The notes below the pieces were generated by a model, which saw nothing but the letters and a program-made list of their open reading frames with translations, was not told the DNA's origin and made no database searches. A stretch of 64,000 bases of DNA from a virus. The stretch is from positions 186,001-250,000 of IMG/VR virus record IMGVR_UViG_3300046660_000716; one strand, 5' to 3'. A program made the position numbers and the translations under genes. Positions 43,040-50,942 of this stretch are shown piece after piece (within the stretch, counting starts at the first letter, position 1; every line of letters starts with the position of its first letter).

Positions 43040-43465
43040 ATGGCAAGCCAAGCTGGTAAGGACGAGTTCGTCCTACAGTTCTCTGACACGAACAGCATCG
43101 AGACCATGACTGGTCCAGAGGCTGACGCTCGACGCATCCGCAACGTCTTGTTCGGACACGGGCGCGCCGGAGACTTCAAACTGGGAATCGACATCCAGTC
43201 GAACCTGTTCGAGTTCGGGGACTCCAAGACCCTCGAGCGCATAGCGAGCGACGCCAGGGAGGCGATCGGCACGTACTGCAAGGACGTGGACGTCAAGGAG
43301 CTCACCACGGCCATGCTGCCGGCCGACCAGGACCCGACCGGGCGCAACAACGTCTCCCTGGTGATTGCGATCTCGATCGGCACTCCCTCCGGCGCCCCAT
43401 ACGACTTTGCGCTCGTGGCGACAAAGACCGCCAAGAAAACCGTGATCTCGACTTTGGTTCTCTAA
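43040..43465 (+). CDS. Baseplate wedge protein, gp25-like
   Basis: 141 residues, the usual size for the T4 gp25 / phage W family. The N-terminal part 'ARRIRNVLFGHGRAGDFKLG' followed by 'QSNLFEFGDSKTLERI' matches the family pattern (R.nil.T..GE..-lFe). A helix 'ASDAREAIGTYC' and strands 'NNVSLVIAISIGTP' and 'YDFALVATKT' follow. gp25-type proteins connect wedges to the sheath. The gp26-like gene follows, as expected for a T4-type order. CAGGAG precedes the ATG. Confidence 0.6.
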   Translation: MASQAGKDEFVLQFSDTNSIETMTGPEADARRIRNVLFGHGRAGDFKLGIDIQSNLFEFGDSKTLERIASDAREAIGTYCKDVDVKELTTAMLPADQDPTGRNNVSLVIAISIGTPSGAPYDFALVATKTAKKTVISTLVL

Positions 43466-43523
43466 ACGTTCTGGCTGAACGCTCCGTTAGTTTCCAACAT
43501 CAACGTCACGAGGCGTACGACCA

Positions 43524-44765
43524 ATGACCACTCCTGAGAACCAATCCGCCGTAATGGGCAAAGCAATGTCGGCGATGCCGCCTCCTCCGCGGAAAGCGGC
43601 AGCCGCCCCGGTAGCAGTTGAGCCGGCGGACGAACTGGACGTGGCGCTGGCGACTGCCACCGCGACCGCCGAGGCGCAGGCCGCTTCCGCTCCCGTGTCC
43701 GAAGTAGTCGTCGACGGCCCGCTGACCGGCTCCGGCGCCGTCACGGACATCAACGAAGCGCCGGCGGCACCGGCCGCCAAGGCCGCACCGAAGCCGGTAG
43801 CGGCCGAAGTCAGCGTCGCCGTCAACTCGGTCATCGACTCCGGCGGCTCGCTGGTCATGATGCAGGCGATCAATGCGGCTCTGGCGCGCGGCAAGGCCGA
43901 TAAGCCTCCGGTCTTCAAGGTCGGCGCGCTGCAGTCCGGCTACACCGCCGAGTTCCGCGCGCTGGAGTTCGCGGACATCAACCGCATCCTGGCGAGCTCG
44001 CTGGACAACTACGCGTACCGCATCAAGCTGCTGACGACCATGTACAACATGATCCAGCAGTTCTCCTGCGACCGCCTGTCGTTCGATGACTGGCTGAAGG
44101 TCTCGGCCCAGGGCGACTACGACACGCTGATGTACGGCCTGTACGGTGCCACCTACCCGGGCGTCAACGAGTTCGACATCGGCTGCCGCCACTGCGGTCA
44201 CTCGAACAAGGTTGCCTGCGACATCAACGACCTGGTCCGCGTCGAGAACGAGGACGTCTACGCCAAGATCCGCGAGCTGCTGGATCCGAAGACCGACTTC
44301 AAGGGCGCCATCGTCAACTCGCTGGTCGGCCACACGATCCAGCGCGAGCTGCCGGAGTCGAAGATGGTCGTCGAGATCCGCAACCCGAGTCTGCGCGACT
44401 ACCTGGACGGCACCCAGTGGTTCGTCCAGGTCCAGGACAAGAACACCGGCTACCTGCCTACGCAGATGGCCGGCGCCGAGGTCACCCGCACGCTGACCAT
44501 GTACGTGCAGCGCATCCTGGTCCCCGTGCCGGGCGGCAACACCTACATGGCGATCACCAATCAGGGCGACCGTGCCAGCCTGATCGGCCGCCTGTCCCCG
44601 GTGGACGGCGCCGCGCTGAACGAGGCCGTCGGCAACGAGACCAAGCGGCTCGAGGTGTCGTACATGCTGCCGGCCTACAACTGCGCCGGATGCGGCAAGC
44701 GCAACGAGGACCTCATGCTGGACTTCGAAGCCCTGCTTTTTATCAAGCTCCAGGAGAAACGCTAG
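43524..44765 (+). CDS. Zinc-ribbon protein, T4 gp26-like baseplate/tail assembly protein (putative)
   Basis: 413 residues. Residues 1-130 are a disordered Ala/Pro-rich tail. The rest has 'FRALEFADINRILASSLDNY', a Cys pair in 'DIGCRHCGHSNKVAC', and a second pair in 'AYNCAGCGKRNEDLMLDFEA' at the C-terminus. Together these make a split zinc ribbon like that seen in gp26-type hub assembly proteins of T4-like phages. Position right after a gp25-like gene supports this. A short frame in the -1 register follows and may be reached by frameshift. Confidence 0.5.
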   Translation: MTTPENQSAVMGKAMSAMPPPPRKAAAAPVAVEPADELDVALATATATAEAQAASAPVSEVVVDGPLTGSGAVTDINEAPAAPAAKAAPKPVAAEVSVAVNSVIDSGGSLVMMQAINAALARGKADKPPVFKVGALQSGYTAEFRALEFADINRILASSLDNYAYRIKLLTTMYNMIQQFSCDRLSFDDWLKVSAQGDYDTLMYGLYGATYPGVNEFDIGCRHCGHSNKVACDINDLVRVENEDVYAKIRELLDPKTDFKGAIVNSLVGHTIQRELPESKMVVEIRNPSLRDYLDGTQWFVQVQDKNTGYLPTQMAGAEVTRTLTMYVQRILVPVPGGNTYMAITNQGDRASLIGRLSPVDGAALNEAVGNETKRLEVSYMLPAYNCAGCGKRNEDLMLDFEALLFIKLQEKR

Positions 44766-44806
44766 CCTCCAAGCGCCGCCGTAGCGCCGACTTCGTCGTC
44801 AGCGTT

Positions 44807-44968
44807 ATGGACGTGCTAGGTATGAACTCGCCGGAGCAGGTCATGCACATGGAGCTGCCCCTCGCGATGGATCTGGTCAAGGCCAAGATCCGACTCGAGG
44901 AGAGCAAGTCCAAGGCCCAGAAGGCGGCGCAGGAGCTAGCGAAACTCAGCGGCGGCAAGGGCCACTGA
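44807..44968 (+). CDS. Small downstream frame, possible -1 frameshift extension or gp51-like partner (53 aa)
   Basis: ATG 44807 has no ribosome binding site. The frame is open upstream in the -1 register and already reads protein-like ('ASKRRRSADFVVSVMDVLG') before that ATG, right at the stop of the 43524 gene. A run of five T at 44737-44741 would let a Phe codon slip back one base. Either a frameshifted tail-chaperone fusion or a small coupled gene. Helical charged C-terminus. Confidence 0.45.
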   Translation: MDVLGMNSPEQVMHMELPLAMDLVKAKIRLEESKSKAQKAAQELAKLSGGKGH

Positions 44969-44993
44969 AAACACAACCCACTAGGAAGAACCG

Positions 44994-45353
44994 ATGAACA
45001 CGTTGTCCCCAACAACCAGCTGGGAATCCGCCCTGGAGCAGCTGACGGCTCTTCCGGTGGAACACCAGGACGCGTACGGCGCCATGAACTTCATGCGCGC
45101 CGGTCGCTACCGAAACAACGGCAGGCGCCTCTTCGACGAGATCAAGCGCGTGCTGACCGAGAACGACCTCGACATGGAGGTGGTGACCGGCTTCGTCGAC
45201 ACCTCGCTCGTCGAGACGCTCGGCATCGCCAACGACGAGACCACGGTCGCTTCGTGCCCGGACTTCGTGGCGGCGTCGTGCAAGTTCCTGGCTGCGCGGC
45301 TGCGGCACCAGGAGACCGGCGTGCAGTTCATCGTCTCGGTGCAGGACCAATAA
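44994..45353 (+). CDS. Unknown protein (119 aa)
   Basis: ATG 44994 preceded by AGGAAG. Globular mixed composition with no motif recognised. Ended by a strong terminator, so last gene of the gp25/gp26-like operon. Confidence 0.65.
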   Translation: MNTLSPTTSWESALEQLTALPVEHQDAYGAMNFMRAGRYRNNGRRLFDEIKRVLTENDLDMEVVTGFVDTSLVETLGIANDETTVASCPDFVAASCKFLAARLRHQETGVQFIVSVQDQ

Positions 45354-45367
45354 GGCATTCAAGGACT

Positions 45368-45389
45368 GGGAAGCGGGCGACCGCTTCCC
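45368..45389 (+). terminator. Rho-independent terminator
   Basis: GGGAAGCGG / CCGCTTCCC stem with GCGA tetraloop and a T-run at 45395-45399. Confidence 0.8.
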
Positions 45390-45460
45390 TCCCCTTTTTC
45401 GCAAAATGCCATGATCAACTATTTATCCGACCAGAATTCTGTCTCACATAGGGAACCCAC

Positions 45461-47275
45461 ATGAACGACAAGCTCAGCATTCGCCCGGCAGCGGGCAGCC
45501 ACCTCGAAGCCGCTACCACCCTGGTAGCGCAGCACAATGCAAACAAGGCTGCGGACGAGGTGGCAGCGGCGCCGCTGCCGAAGATCACCAAGCCTGCGTT
45601 CGAGGGTCCACGCAGCAACGTGGTGGCCGGCGACGCGCACGCGGTGGCGATCCGCTCGGCGCTGAACACGATCGCTCGCATCGTGGGTCGCACCCTCGGC
45701 CCGCATGGCTCGAACACCCTGGTCCGCTCCGAGAGCGGCTCGCACTTCGCGACCAAGGATGGCTACACCGTCTTGCAACGCACCACGTTCGTGCAGGAGA
45801 TCGCCACGATGGTCCTGGACCACGTGCGCTCGGTCAGCCGCACCATGGTGCGCAAGGTTGGCGACGGCTCCACCAGCGCGGTCGTCATGGCGGACTCCCT
45901 GTACGACACCATCATCGACACCTCGGTGCTGCGCGACTTTCCGCCCGGCGCCGTCCAGGCCGTGCTGTCGGCCATCGCCGACGTCCTGGTGGAGAAGATC
46001 CGCGAGCGCGGCACCAGCGCCATCTGCGCGGCCGATCTGCTGACCGTGGCGACCATCTCCGCCAACAACGATCCGGCCATCGGCGCCCTGATCGCCAACG
46101 CCTACGAGGCGGGCGGCGAGGAAGCCAATGTATTCGCCGAGATCGGCACGGGCGACCGCACCGTCGTGCGCAAGGAGCCGGGCTACCGCGTCATGCGCGG
46201 CATGGTCCACGAGGCGTTCGCCAACGAGGTCAGCGCCGAGGGCAGCCGCGCCACGCGCTGCCGCCTGCACGACGTCCGCGTCCTGATCTACGACGGCACC
46301 GTGGACCAGTCCACGTTCAACACGCAGATCGCCCCGGTCATGAACGGCTGCATCGAGCTCGGCGTCGCGTTCGCGCTGGTCGCGCGCGACTACGGCGACG
46401 ACGTGGTGAAGATCGTCGCCGAGTTCATGCGCAAGAGCCCCGGCATCAAGCTGGTCATGCTCGACCACGCCGGCGCCACCCGCCGCGGCATGGCTCGCAT
46501 GGGCGACCTCGCGGCCGTGCTGGGCACGACCGTCGTCATGCCGGGCACCAAGATCGACGAGGACCGCCTGGGCTTCGCGGCCGAGGTGCGCTCCGGCCCG
46601 AGCGACACGGTGTTCGTGCTGGCGGGCCAAGGCACGGACGTGGCCGAGCGCGTGGCTCAGCTGCGCGAGCAGGCCGACCGCATGGACATGAACAACCACG
46701 ACGAGACCCAGGCCGACGAGATCGCAGAGCTGCGCGCCCGCATCCGCGCCATGCTGGGAAGCGAGGTCACGATCTCGGTCGGCGGCGCCACCGAGCAGGA
46801 GAAGCAGGCCCTGCACTACCTGATCGAAGACTCGATCCTGGCCGTGCGCGCCGCGAACCGCTCCGGTGTGGTCGAGGGCCTGGGCATGACGGCGCAGCGC
46901 GTGCTGGCGGACAGCTCGTCCGACGTGGCCGTCGAGAGCCTGAAGATCGCCGCGACCCGCACCTCGCTGGGAATGGGCCGCCTATCGGGCCTGGTAGCAC
47001 ACATGATGGTGGCCGTCCAGGCAGCATACCTCGCGGCCTCCTCCAAGGTGCTGGAGAACGCGCACCTGGATGCCGGCGAAATCATCGGCACCTGCCTGCG
47101 CGACGGGAAGTGCTTCGACGTGATGACCGGCGAGTACACGGTCGGCGCCACCGTTCTCGCCCCCACGGACACCGACGTGGAGGTCCTGCGCGGCGCCATG
47201 TCCATCGTGAGCCTGCTCGTCAGCAGCAACCAGACCGTCCTGATCCGTCCATCGGCCGGCCTGGGACTCGACTAA
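45461..47275 (+). CDS. groEL: Phage-encoded GroEL-like chaperonin (group I)
   Basis: 604 residues, ATG after AGGGA. Core motifs of GroEL are present: 'RIVGRTLGPHGSNTLV', 'FATKDGYTVL' (Asp100, equivalent to E. coli Asp52), 'KVGDGSTSAVVMADS' (Asp135, equivalent to Asp87), 'LIEDSILAVRAANRSGVVEG' (Asp equivalent to 398) and a C-terminal equatorial segment. All three ATPase Asp residues are kept. It has about 47 extra N-terminal residues and lacks the GGM-rich tail. No GroES gene is nearby, as reported for chaperonins of some giant phages, which may work alone or with host GroES. Likely folds phage proteins. Confidence 0.88.
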   Translation: MNDKLSIRPAAGSHLEAATTLVAQHNANKAADEVAAAPLPKITKPAFEGPRSNVVAGDAHAVAIRSALNTIARIVGRTLGPHGSNTLVRSESGSHFATKDGYTVLQRTTFVQEIATMVLDHVRSVSRTMVRKVGDGSTSAVVMADSLYDTIIDTSVLRDFPPGAVQAVLSAIADVLVEKIRERGTSAICAADLLTVATISANNDPAIGALIANAYEAGGEEANVFAEIGTGDRTVVRKEPGYRVMRGMVHEAFANEVSAEGSRATRCRLHDVRVLIYDGTVDQSTFNTQIAPVMNGCIELGVAFALVARDYGDDVVKIVAEFMRKSPGIKLVMLDHAGATRRGMARMGDLAAVLGTTVVMPGTKIDEDRLGFAAEVRSGPSDTVFVLAGQGTDVAERVAQLREQADRMDMNNHDETQADEIAELRARIRAMLGSEVTISVGGATEQEKQALHYLIEDSILAVRAANRSGVVEGLGMTAQRVLADSSSDVAVESLKIAATRTSLGMGRLSGLVAHMMVAVQAAYLAASSKVLENAHLDAGEIIGTCLRDGKCFDVMTGEYTVGATVLAPTDTDVEVLRGAMSIVSLLVSSNQTVLIRPSAGLGLD

Positions 47276-47288
47276 CCAAGGAGAGAAG

Positions 47289-47585
47289 ATGGAACCGACA
47301 CCCGAACAGCTGGAGATGCTCCAGTTCGTTGAGAACTACGCCGACAAGTACGGCGTAGAGATCGTCACCCTGGACGACATGGACGCCGCGATCGTCGGCG
47401 TCGTCGAGTCCGGCATGGTGTCCCCGCGCCTGGCCTACGACTACAACAAGTGCGTCGAGATCATCCTGGAGCGCGACGGCGGCATCCGCGCCGACGCCGC
47501 CGAGTTCGTCGACCACAACATGGTCAACGGCGACGTGCGCGACGACTGGCCGGTCTTCCTCTTCCGTCCGGAGGCGAAAGCATGA
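47289..47585 (+). CDS. Unknown small acidic protein (98 aa)
   Basis: AAGGAG before ATG. Acidic, with an end 'EFVDHNMVNGDVRDDWPVFL' that resembles a recurrent phage protein pattern of unknown function. Stop overlaps the start of the HAD phosphatase gene, so coupled to it. Confidence 0.7.
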   Translation: MEPTPEQLEMLQFVENYADKYGVEIVTLDDMDAAIVGVVESGMVSPRLAYDYNKCVEIILERDGGIRADAAEFVDHNMVNGDVRDDWPVFLFRPEAKA

Positions 47586-48034
47586 GCGCCGAGACCGTGA
47601 AGGACATCGTCATCTTCGACCTGGACGGCACGCTGTCCAACCCCGAGAACCGCACGCACTTCCTGCTGGGCGCCAAAAAGGACTGGCGCGCGTTCTACAA
47701 GGCGTGCGGCGGCGACGCTCCGATCAGCAACACCGTGGCCATCTTCAAGGCGCTGAAGATCTCGAAGCTGTGCTGGGTCGTTACCGGCCGCGAGGACACG
47801 GTCAAGCCCGAGACCCTCCAGTGGTTCGCCGAGCACGGCATCGAGCCCGACAACATGCTCATGCGCCCCGAGGGCGACTACCGCACGGACACCGTCCTGA
47901 AGAAGGAGCTGGTGACTAGCGGTCAGATCCCATTCGATCGCATCCTCTGCGTGTTCGAGGACCGCAACTCGGTCGTCGACATGTGGCGCGAGATGGGCAT
48001 CACGTGCTACCACGTGGCGCCAGGAGACTTCTAG
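47582..48034 (+). CDS. HAD-family phosphatase, PNKP 3'-phosphatase-like (150 aa)
   Basis: Motif I 'VIFDLDGTLSN' (Asp nucleophile), motif II 'CWVVTGRED', a Lys/acid motif 'VLKKELVTSG' and 'CVFEDRNSVVDMWREMG' with the last Asp. The overall pattern, with 'MLMRPEGDYRTD', is that of the 3'-phosphatase domain of T4 polynucleotide kinase. It would remove 3' phosphates from nucleic acid ends for repair; the kinase domain is absent here. Alternative: a nucleotidase. Confidence 0.75.
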   Translation: MSAETVKDIVIFDLDGTLSNPENRTHFLLGAKKDWRAFYKACGGDAPISNTVAIFKALKISKLCWVVTGREDTVKPETLQWFAEHGIEPDNMLMRPEGDYRTDTVLKKELVTSGQIPFDRILCVFEDRNSVVDMWREMGITCYHVAPGDF

Positions 48035-48044
48035 GAGATAGACC

Positions 48045-48839
48045 ATGCAGCCGCAAGAACCCATGACCGTGCGCGACCTGATCACGAACCCGACGGGTCC
48101 GTACTCGAGGCAGGTCGCCGCCCGCTACACCATCCGCGACGCGCTCAAGGCCAAGTTTCTGGCCGCGATGAAGGACCCCGCCCGCCGGAAGAGGTTCCAG
48201 GCGTCGGTCACGGGCGTGGCGCCGGACTTCGTCGTCTGGCTCCGCGTTCCCTCCGAGGAGTACGACGTTGTGTACGACGTCGTCCTGCAGCTGCACTTCC
48301 CCGAGGGCGTCCGCGCCCTGTCGAGCGCCGAGATCAAGCTGTACTGCAACTCGCCCTCCTGGGTGTTCACCACGGGCTACGCCGCCCGCGAGGCCGGGAT
48401 CCTCTTCCCCGGCTGGGAGGGGGCGCTCGGCCGGGCCGCCAAGGAGAAGCCGAAGGTCACGAACCCGAACCTGGACGTGGGCTTCGACAAGGTGGTGCAG
48501 CAGGGCCTCCTGTGGGCGATGGGGCCGGGAGGGCTCCTGAGCATGGGGGACCTCCAGCGGGCGACCGTGGCCAAGTCCCTGGCTCCGGATCCGCGCGCGC
48601 CGGGCCTCTCGGCAGAGGCGAAGCTCTTCGAGTACAACCGGGCGAAGGACAAGCACGACGCCCAGAAGCGGACCGAGAAGGCTTCGGCCAAGGCGGCCAA
48701 GGAGCTGGACGAGAAGCGCCGGAAGGCCGACGCCGCCGGCAAGCGCAACGCAACGAAAGCGGCAAAGACCGCATCGGCGTCCAAGACGGTCAAGGCCCGC
48801 AAGAGCACGACCGCGCGCAGCAGCACGAAGGCCCGCTAG
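48045..48839 (+). CDS. Unknown protein with basic C-terminal tail (264 aa)
   Basis: Folded first 190 residues with 'VAPDFVVWLRVPSEEYDVVY' and a Trp-containing middle; the last 70 are Lys/Ala/Ser/Thr-rich, probably nucleic-acid-binding and disordered. Last gene of the chaperonin operon; the next gene has its own candidate promoter. Confidence 0.7.
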   Translation: MQPQEPMTVRDLITNPTGPYSRQVAARYTIRDALKAKFLAAMKDPARRKRFQASVTGVAPDFVVWLRVPSEEYDVVYDVVLQLHFPEGVRALSSAEIKLYCNSPSWVFTTGYAAREAGILFPGWEGALGRAAKEKPKVTNPNLDVGFDKVVQQGLLWAMGPGGLLSMGDLQRATVAKSLAPDPRAPGLSAEAKLFEYNRAKDKHDAQKRTEKASAKAAKELDEKRRKADAAGKRNATKAAKTASASKTVKARKSTTARSSTKAR

Positions 48840-48851
48840 GTTGCGTAACGT

Positions 48852-48860
48852 GATATAATT
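48852..48860 (+). promoter_or_regulatory. Candidate promoter motif GATATAATT
   Basis: One base from the GATATCATT boxes at 28257 and 50455, 61 bases before the ATG of the 48921 gene. Contains TATAAT. Confidence 0.45.
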
Positions 48861-48920
48861 CCTTCGCATCCGCAGTGCGCTGGGCCGCACAAAAAACTAG
48901 GAAAGCAGAGAAAGAGTCAT

Positions 48921-50438
48921 ATGACAGCATCGGAAGAGGGATCCGTCACGACGGGGCCAACCGTAAGCCTCGTTGAGGGTAACATCAGCATCGATTTCTC
49001 GGGGCACTACGGCAGGCCCATCGAAGACTACAACCATTTCAGCATGAGCCGGAAGCGCAACTTCTCGGCGATGGCCGAGCGCTGCGCGGGGGGACTCGCG
49101 GCGCTCCTGGAGAACCCGGACTTCGCGTGGGGCCTGCTGAGCCTGCGCTACGACATCTCGCTGCCGGAGGACGACCCGGACTTCGTGACCGAGGAAGCCC
49201 TGGCGCAGCGCGTCGCCGACCTGATCGACGAGCGCTCGGTCGCCACGATCGGCGCGATCGTGGACCACGCCTACGCGGCCGAGGACGTCGACATCGATAC
49301 CGACCACGGCGGTAAGGCGAACGAGGAGCTGCAGTTCACGAACGACCACGCCCTGATCATCCTGCGGTGGACCTTCGCGTGCATGTCCTGTGCTCCGGTC
49401 ATCACGGCGTTCATGGACGAGCGCGACATTCAGGCGCGAAACAGCATGAACGTGATCATGGGCGTCTTTACGGCCCTGCTGCGCCGGTTCGAGCCGGCCG
49501 ACGGGTCCACGGACATCCTGGCCAAGATCCGCAAGCTCGTCGAGTCGCGCGTCCTCCAGACCCGCTACTCGGACAAGGTGATCTGGAACTACCTGCGCAA
49601 CGTGGCCACGGACCCGCACATCTTCATCGACCAGCTCTTCCGCAAGTTCATCGCCGAGGGCATTCCGAAGCTGGAGCAGGGCACGAACGTGATCAAGTTC
49701 TTCCACACGTTTCTGCGCAACCAGATCAAGTTCCAGTTCACGGCCAAGTTCCCGATCTCCTACCGCCCCGTGCGGCAGGACGTCATGGACCCCGAGGGCG
49801 TGGGCGCCATGGAGCACCTGGAGAACGAGCTGGTCCGGCGCGACGAGTCGGCGGTGGTCATCGGGGAGCTGGTGTGCAGCCAGGCCCTGATGCAGACCTA
49901 CCGGGACGTCGAGTACGAGCCCTCCGAGGAGGAGATCCTCCACTGGAGCGACATGGTCCGCGAGCACGGCATCAACGAGTGGCAGCGCGGCATGGTCACG
50001 AAGTTCTTCCTGCCCCGCATCGGGCGCGTCGAGCACATCCTGACCAGGTCGCTCAGCGACTACGTCCGCATGTTCCTCGTCACCCGCCGCTGGCTGGTGC
50101 GCAACGACCTGCCGGCCCTGGCCGCGTACATGTCGGCGCGCGTCACCGACGGCCAGGACGCCCGCAAGCTGATGGCCCGCAAGAAGTTCATCCGCGAGTT
50201 CATCGACAGCGACGCCTACCGGGCGCTGCTTGGCGGCTGCTTCTCGACCACCAGCCAGAGCGTCATCGACAGCGGCGTCATCATCGAGATGATCAGCGCT
50301 GTCCACGTCGGCAACTTCGCCCTCCTCCCGGAGTACGGCGAGGCGGTCGAAGAGGGCCCTCGCCCGACCGTCACCCACCGCGTCGAGACGATCGCGCAGG
50401 AGGTCCTGCGCTTCATCGCCCACATCGCGCGGCCGTAA
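48921..50438 (+). CDS. Unknown large helical protein (505 aa)
   Basis: Monocistronic, between two candidate promoters. Almost all-helical. The segment 'NVIKFFHTFLRNQIKFQFTA' faintly recalls region 2 of sigma factors such as T4 gp55 (aromatic, 'ylRn.ik'). That would be interesting in a phage with its own polymerase, but the rest does not match and I do not claim it. ATG 48921 with AGAAAGAG upstream. Confidence 0.7.
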   Translation: MTASEEGSVTTGPTVSLVEGNISIDFSGHYGRPIEDYNHFSMSRKRNFSAMAERCAGGLAALLENPDFAWGLLSLRYDISLPEDDPDFVTEEALAQRVADLIDERSVATIGAIVDHAYAAEDVDIDTDHGGKANEELQFTNDHALIILRWTFACMSCAPVITAFMDERDIQARNSMNVIMGVFTALLRRFEPADGSTDILAKIRKLVESRVLQTRYSDKVIWNYLRNVATDPHIFIDQLFRKFIAEGIPKLEQGTNVIKFFHTFLRNQIKFQFTAKFPISYRPVRQDVMDPEGVGAMEHLENELVRRDESAVVIGELVCSQALMQTYRDVEYEPSEEEILHWSDMVREHGINEWQRGMVTKFFLPRIGRVEHILTRSLSDYVRMFLVTRRWLVRNDLPALAAYMSARVTDGQDARKLMARKKFIREFIDSDAYRALLGGCFSTTSQSVIDSGVIIEMISAVHVGNFALLPEYGEAVEEGPRPTVTHRVETIAQEVLRFIAHIARP

Positions 50439-50454
50439 AGCACCACCGCAGGAC

Positions 50455-50463
50455 GATATCATT
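50455..50463 (+). promoter_or_regulatory. Candidate promoter motif GATATCATT
   Basis: Identical to the box at 28257; 64 bases before the leader frame at 50519 and upstream of the primase operon. Confidence 0.45.
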
Positions 50464-50518
50464 TCGGGGATCGGGCTCGCGCTCGATCTCCGACTTTCAC
50501 TTGTGCAGAGGGAAACAC

Positions 50519-50575
50519 ATGAGCAACACCAGCAGCATCTGCCCAACAACCGAACAACCCGGAGCGCCCACATGA
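50519..50575 (+). CDS. Leader peptide overlapping next gene (18 aa)
   Basis: Strong GAGGGA site, ATG 50519, 18 codons (MSNTSSICPTTEQPGAPT) ending in TGA that overlaps the ATG of the next gene. Arrangement typical of a coupling leader. The next gene has no good site of its own. Confidence 0.45.
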   Translation: MSNTSSICPTTEQPGAPT

Positions 50576-50928
50576 GAATTGAACGCCTCAAGATGGGCGT
50601 CCGCGTGCGGGTAATACTCAACCGCACGGAGGCGAGGGAGGCCGGCCTGGCCGCGCTGGTCGCTTCCGGCGCGCTGGCAAAGGACCACACGCAGCGGCCC
50701 CGCGCCGCCAAAATCTACGTCGGCGGCATAGGCCGCGGCGAGGGCGACCTGCACGTCAGACCGTCCGACCTGGAGCGGGAGGCGGTCAAGGTCGCCGCCC
50801 GCCAGATCGCCGTCCCCGGAGAAGCCAACTTCCGGGTCGGTCTGGACGACAAGGGCGAGATCGCCGGCGCCACGTTCCAGTGGTTCGAGGGCGCCGACAA
50901 GGGCGCCGCCGAGCTGGTGGCCGACTAG
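50572..50928 (+). CDS. Unknown protein (118 aa)
   Basis: Starts at the ATGA overlap with the leader. Basic N-terminus, mixed alpha/beta. Stop lies a few bases before the primase ribosome binding site, so co-transcribed with it. Unrecognised; a replication accessory role would be guesswork. Confidence 0.65.
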   Translation: MRIERLKMGVRVRVILNRTEAREAGLAALVASGALAKDHTQRPRAAKIYVGGIGRGEGDLHVRPSDLEREAVKVAARQIAVPGEANFRVGLDDKGEIAGATFQWFEGADKGAAELVAD

Positions 50929-50942
50929 CGGAGGGGATGCGC

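Noticed and set aside
44417-44806. Upstream part of the -1 frame ORF as a separate gene start
   Set aside because: This stretch reads as a Gly/Arg/His-rich shadow of the gp26-like gene; only the part from about 44764 looks coding.
48921-50438. Firm sigma factor call
   Set aside because: Only one short segment resembles sigma region 2; no region 4 helix-turn-helix seen.
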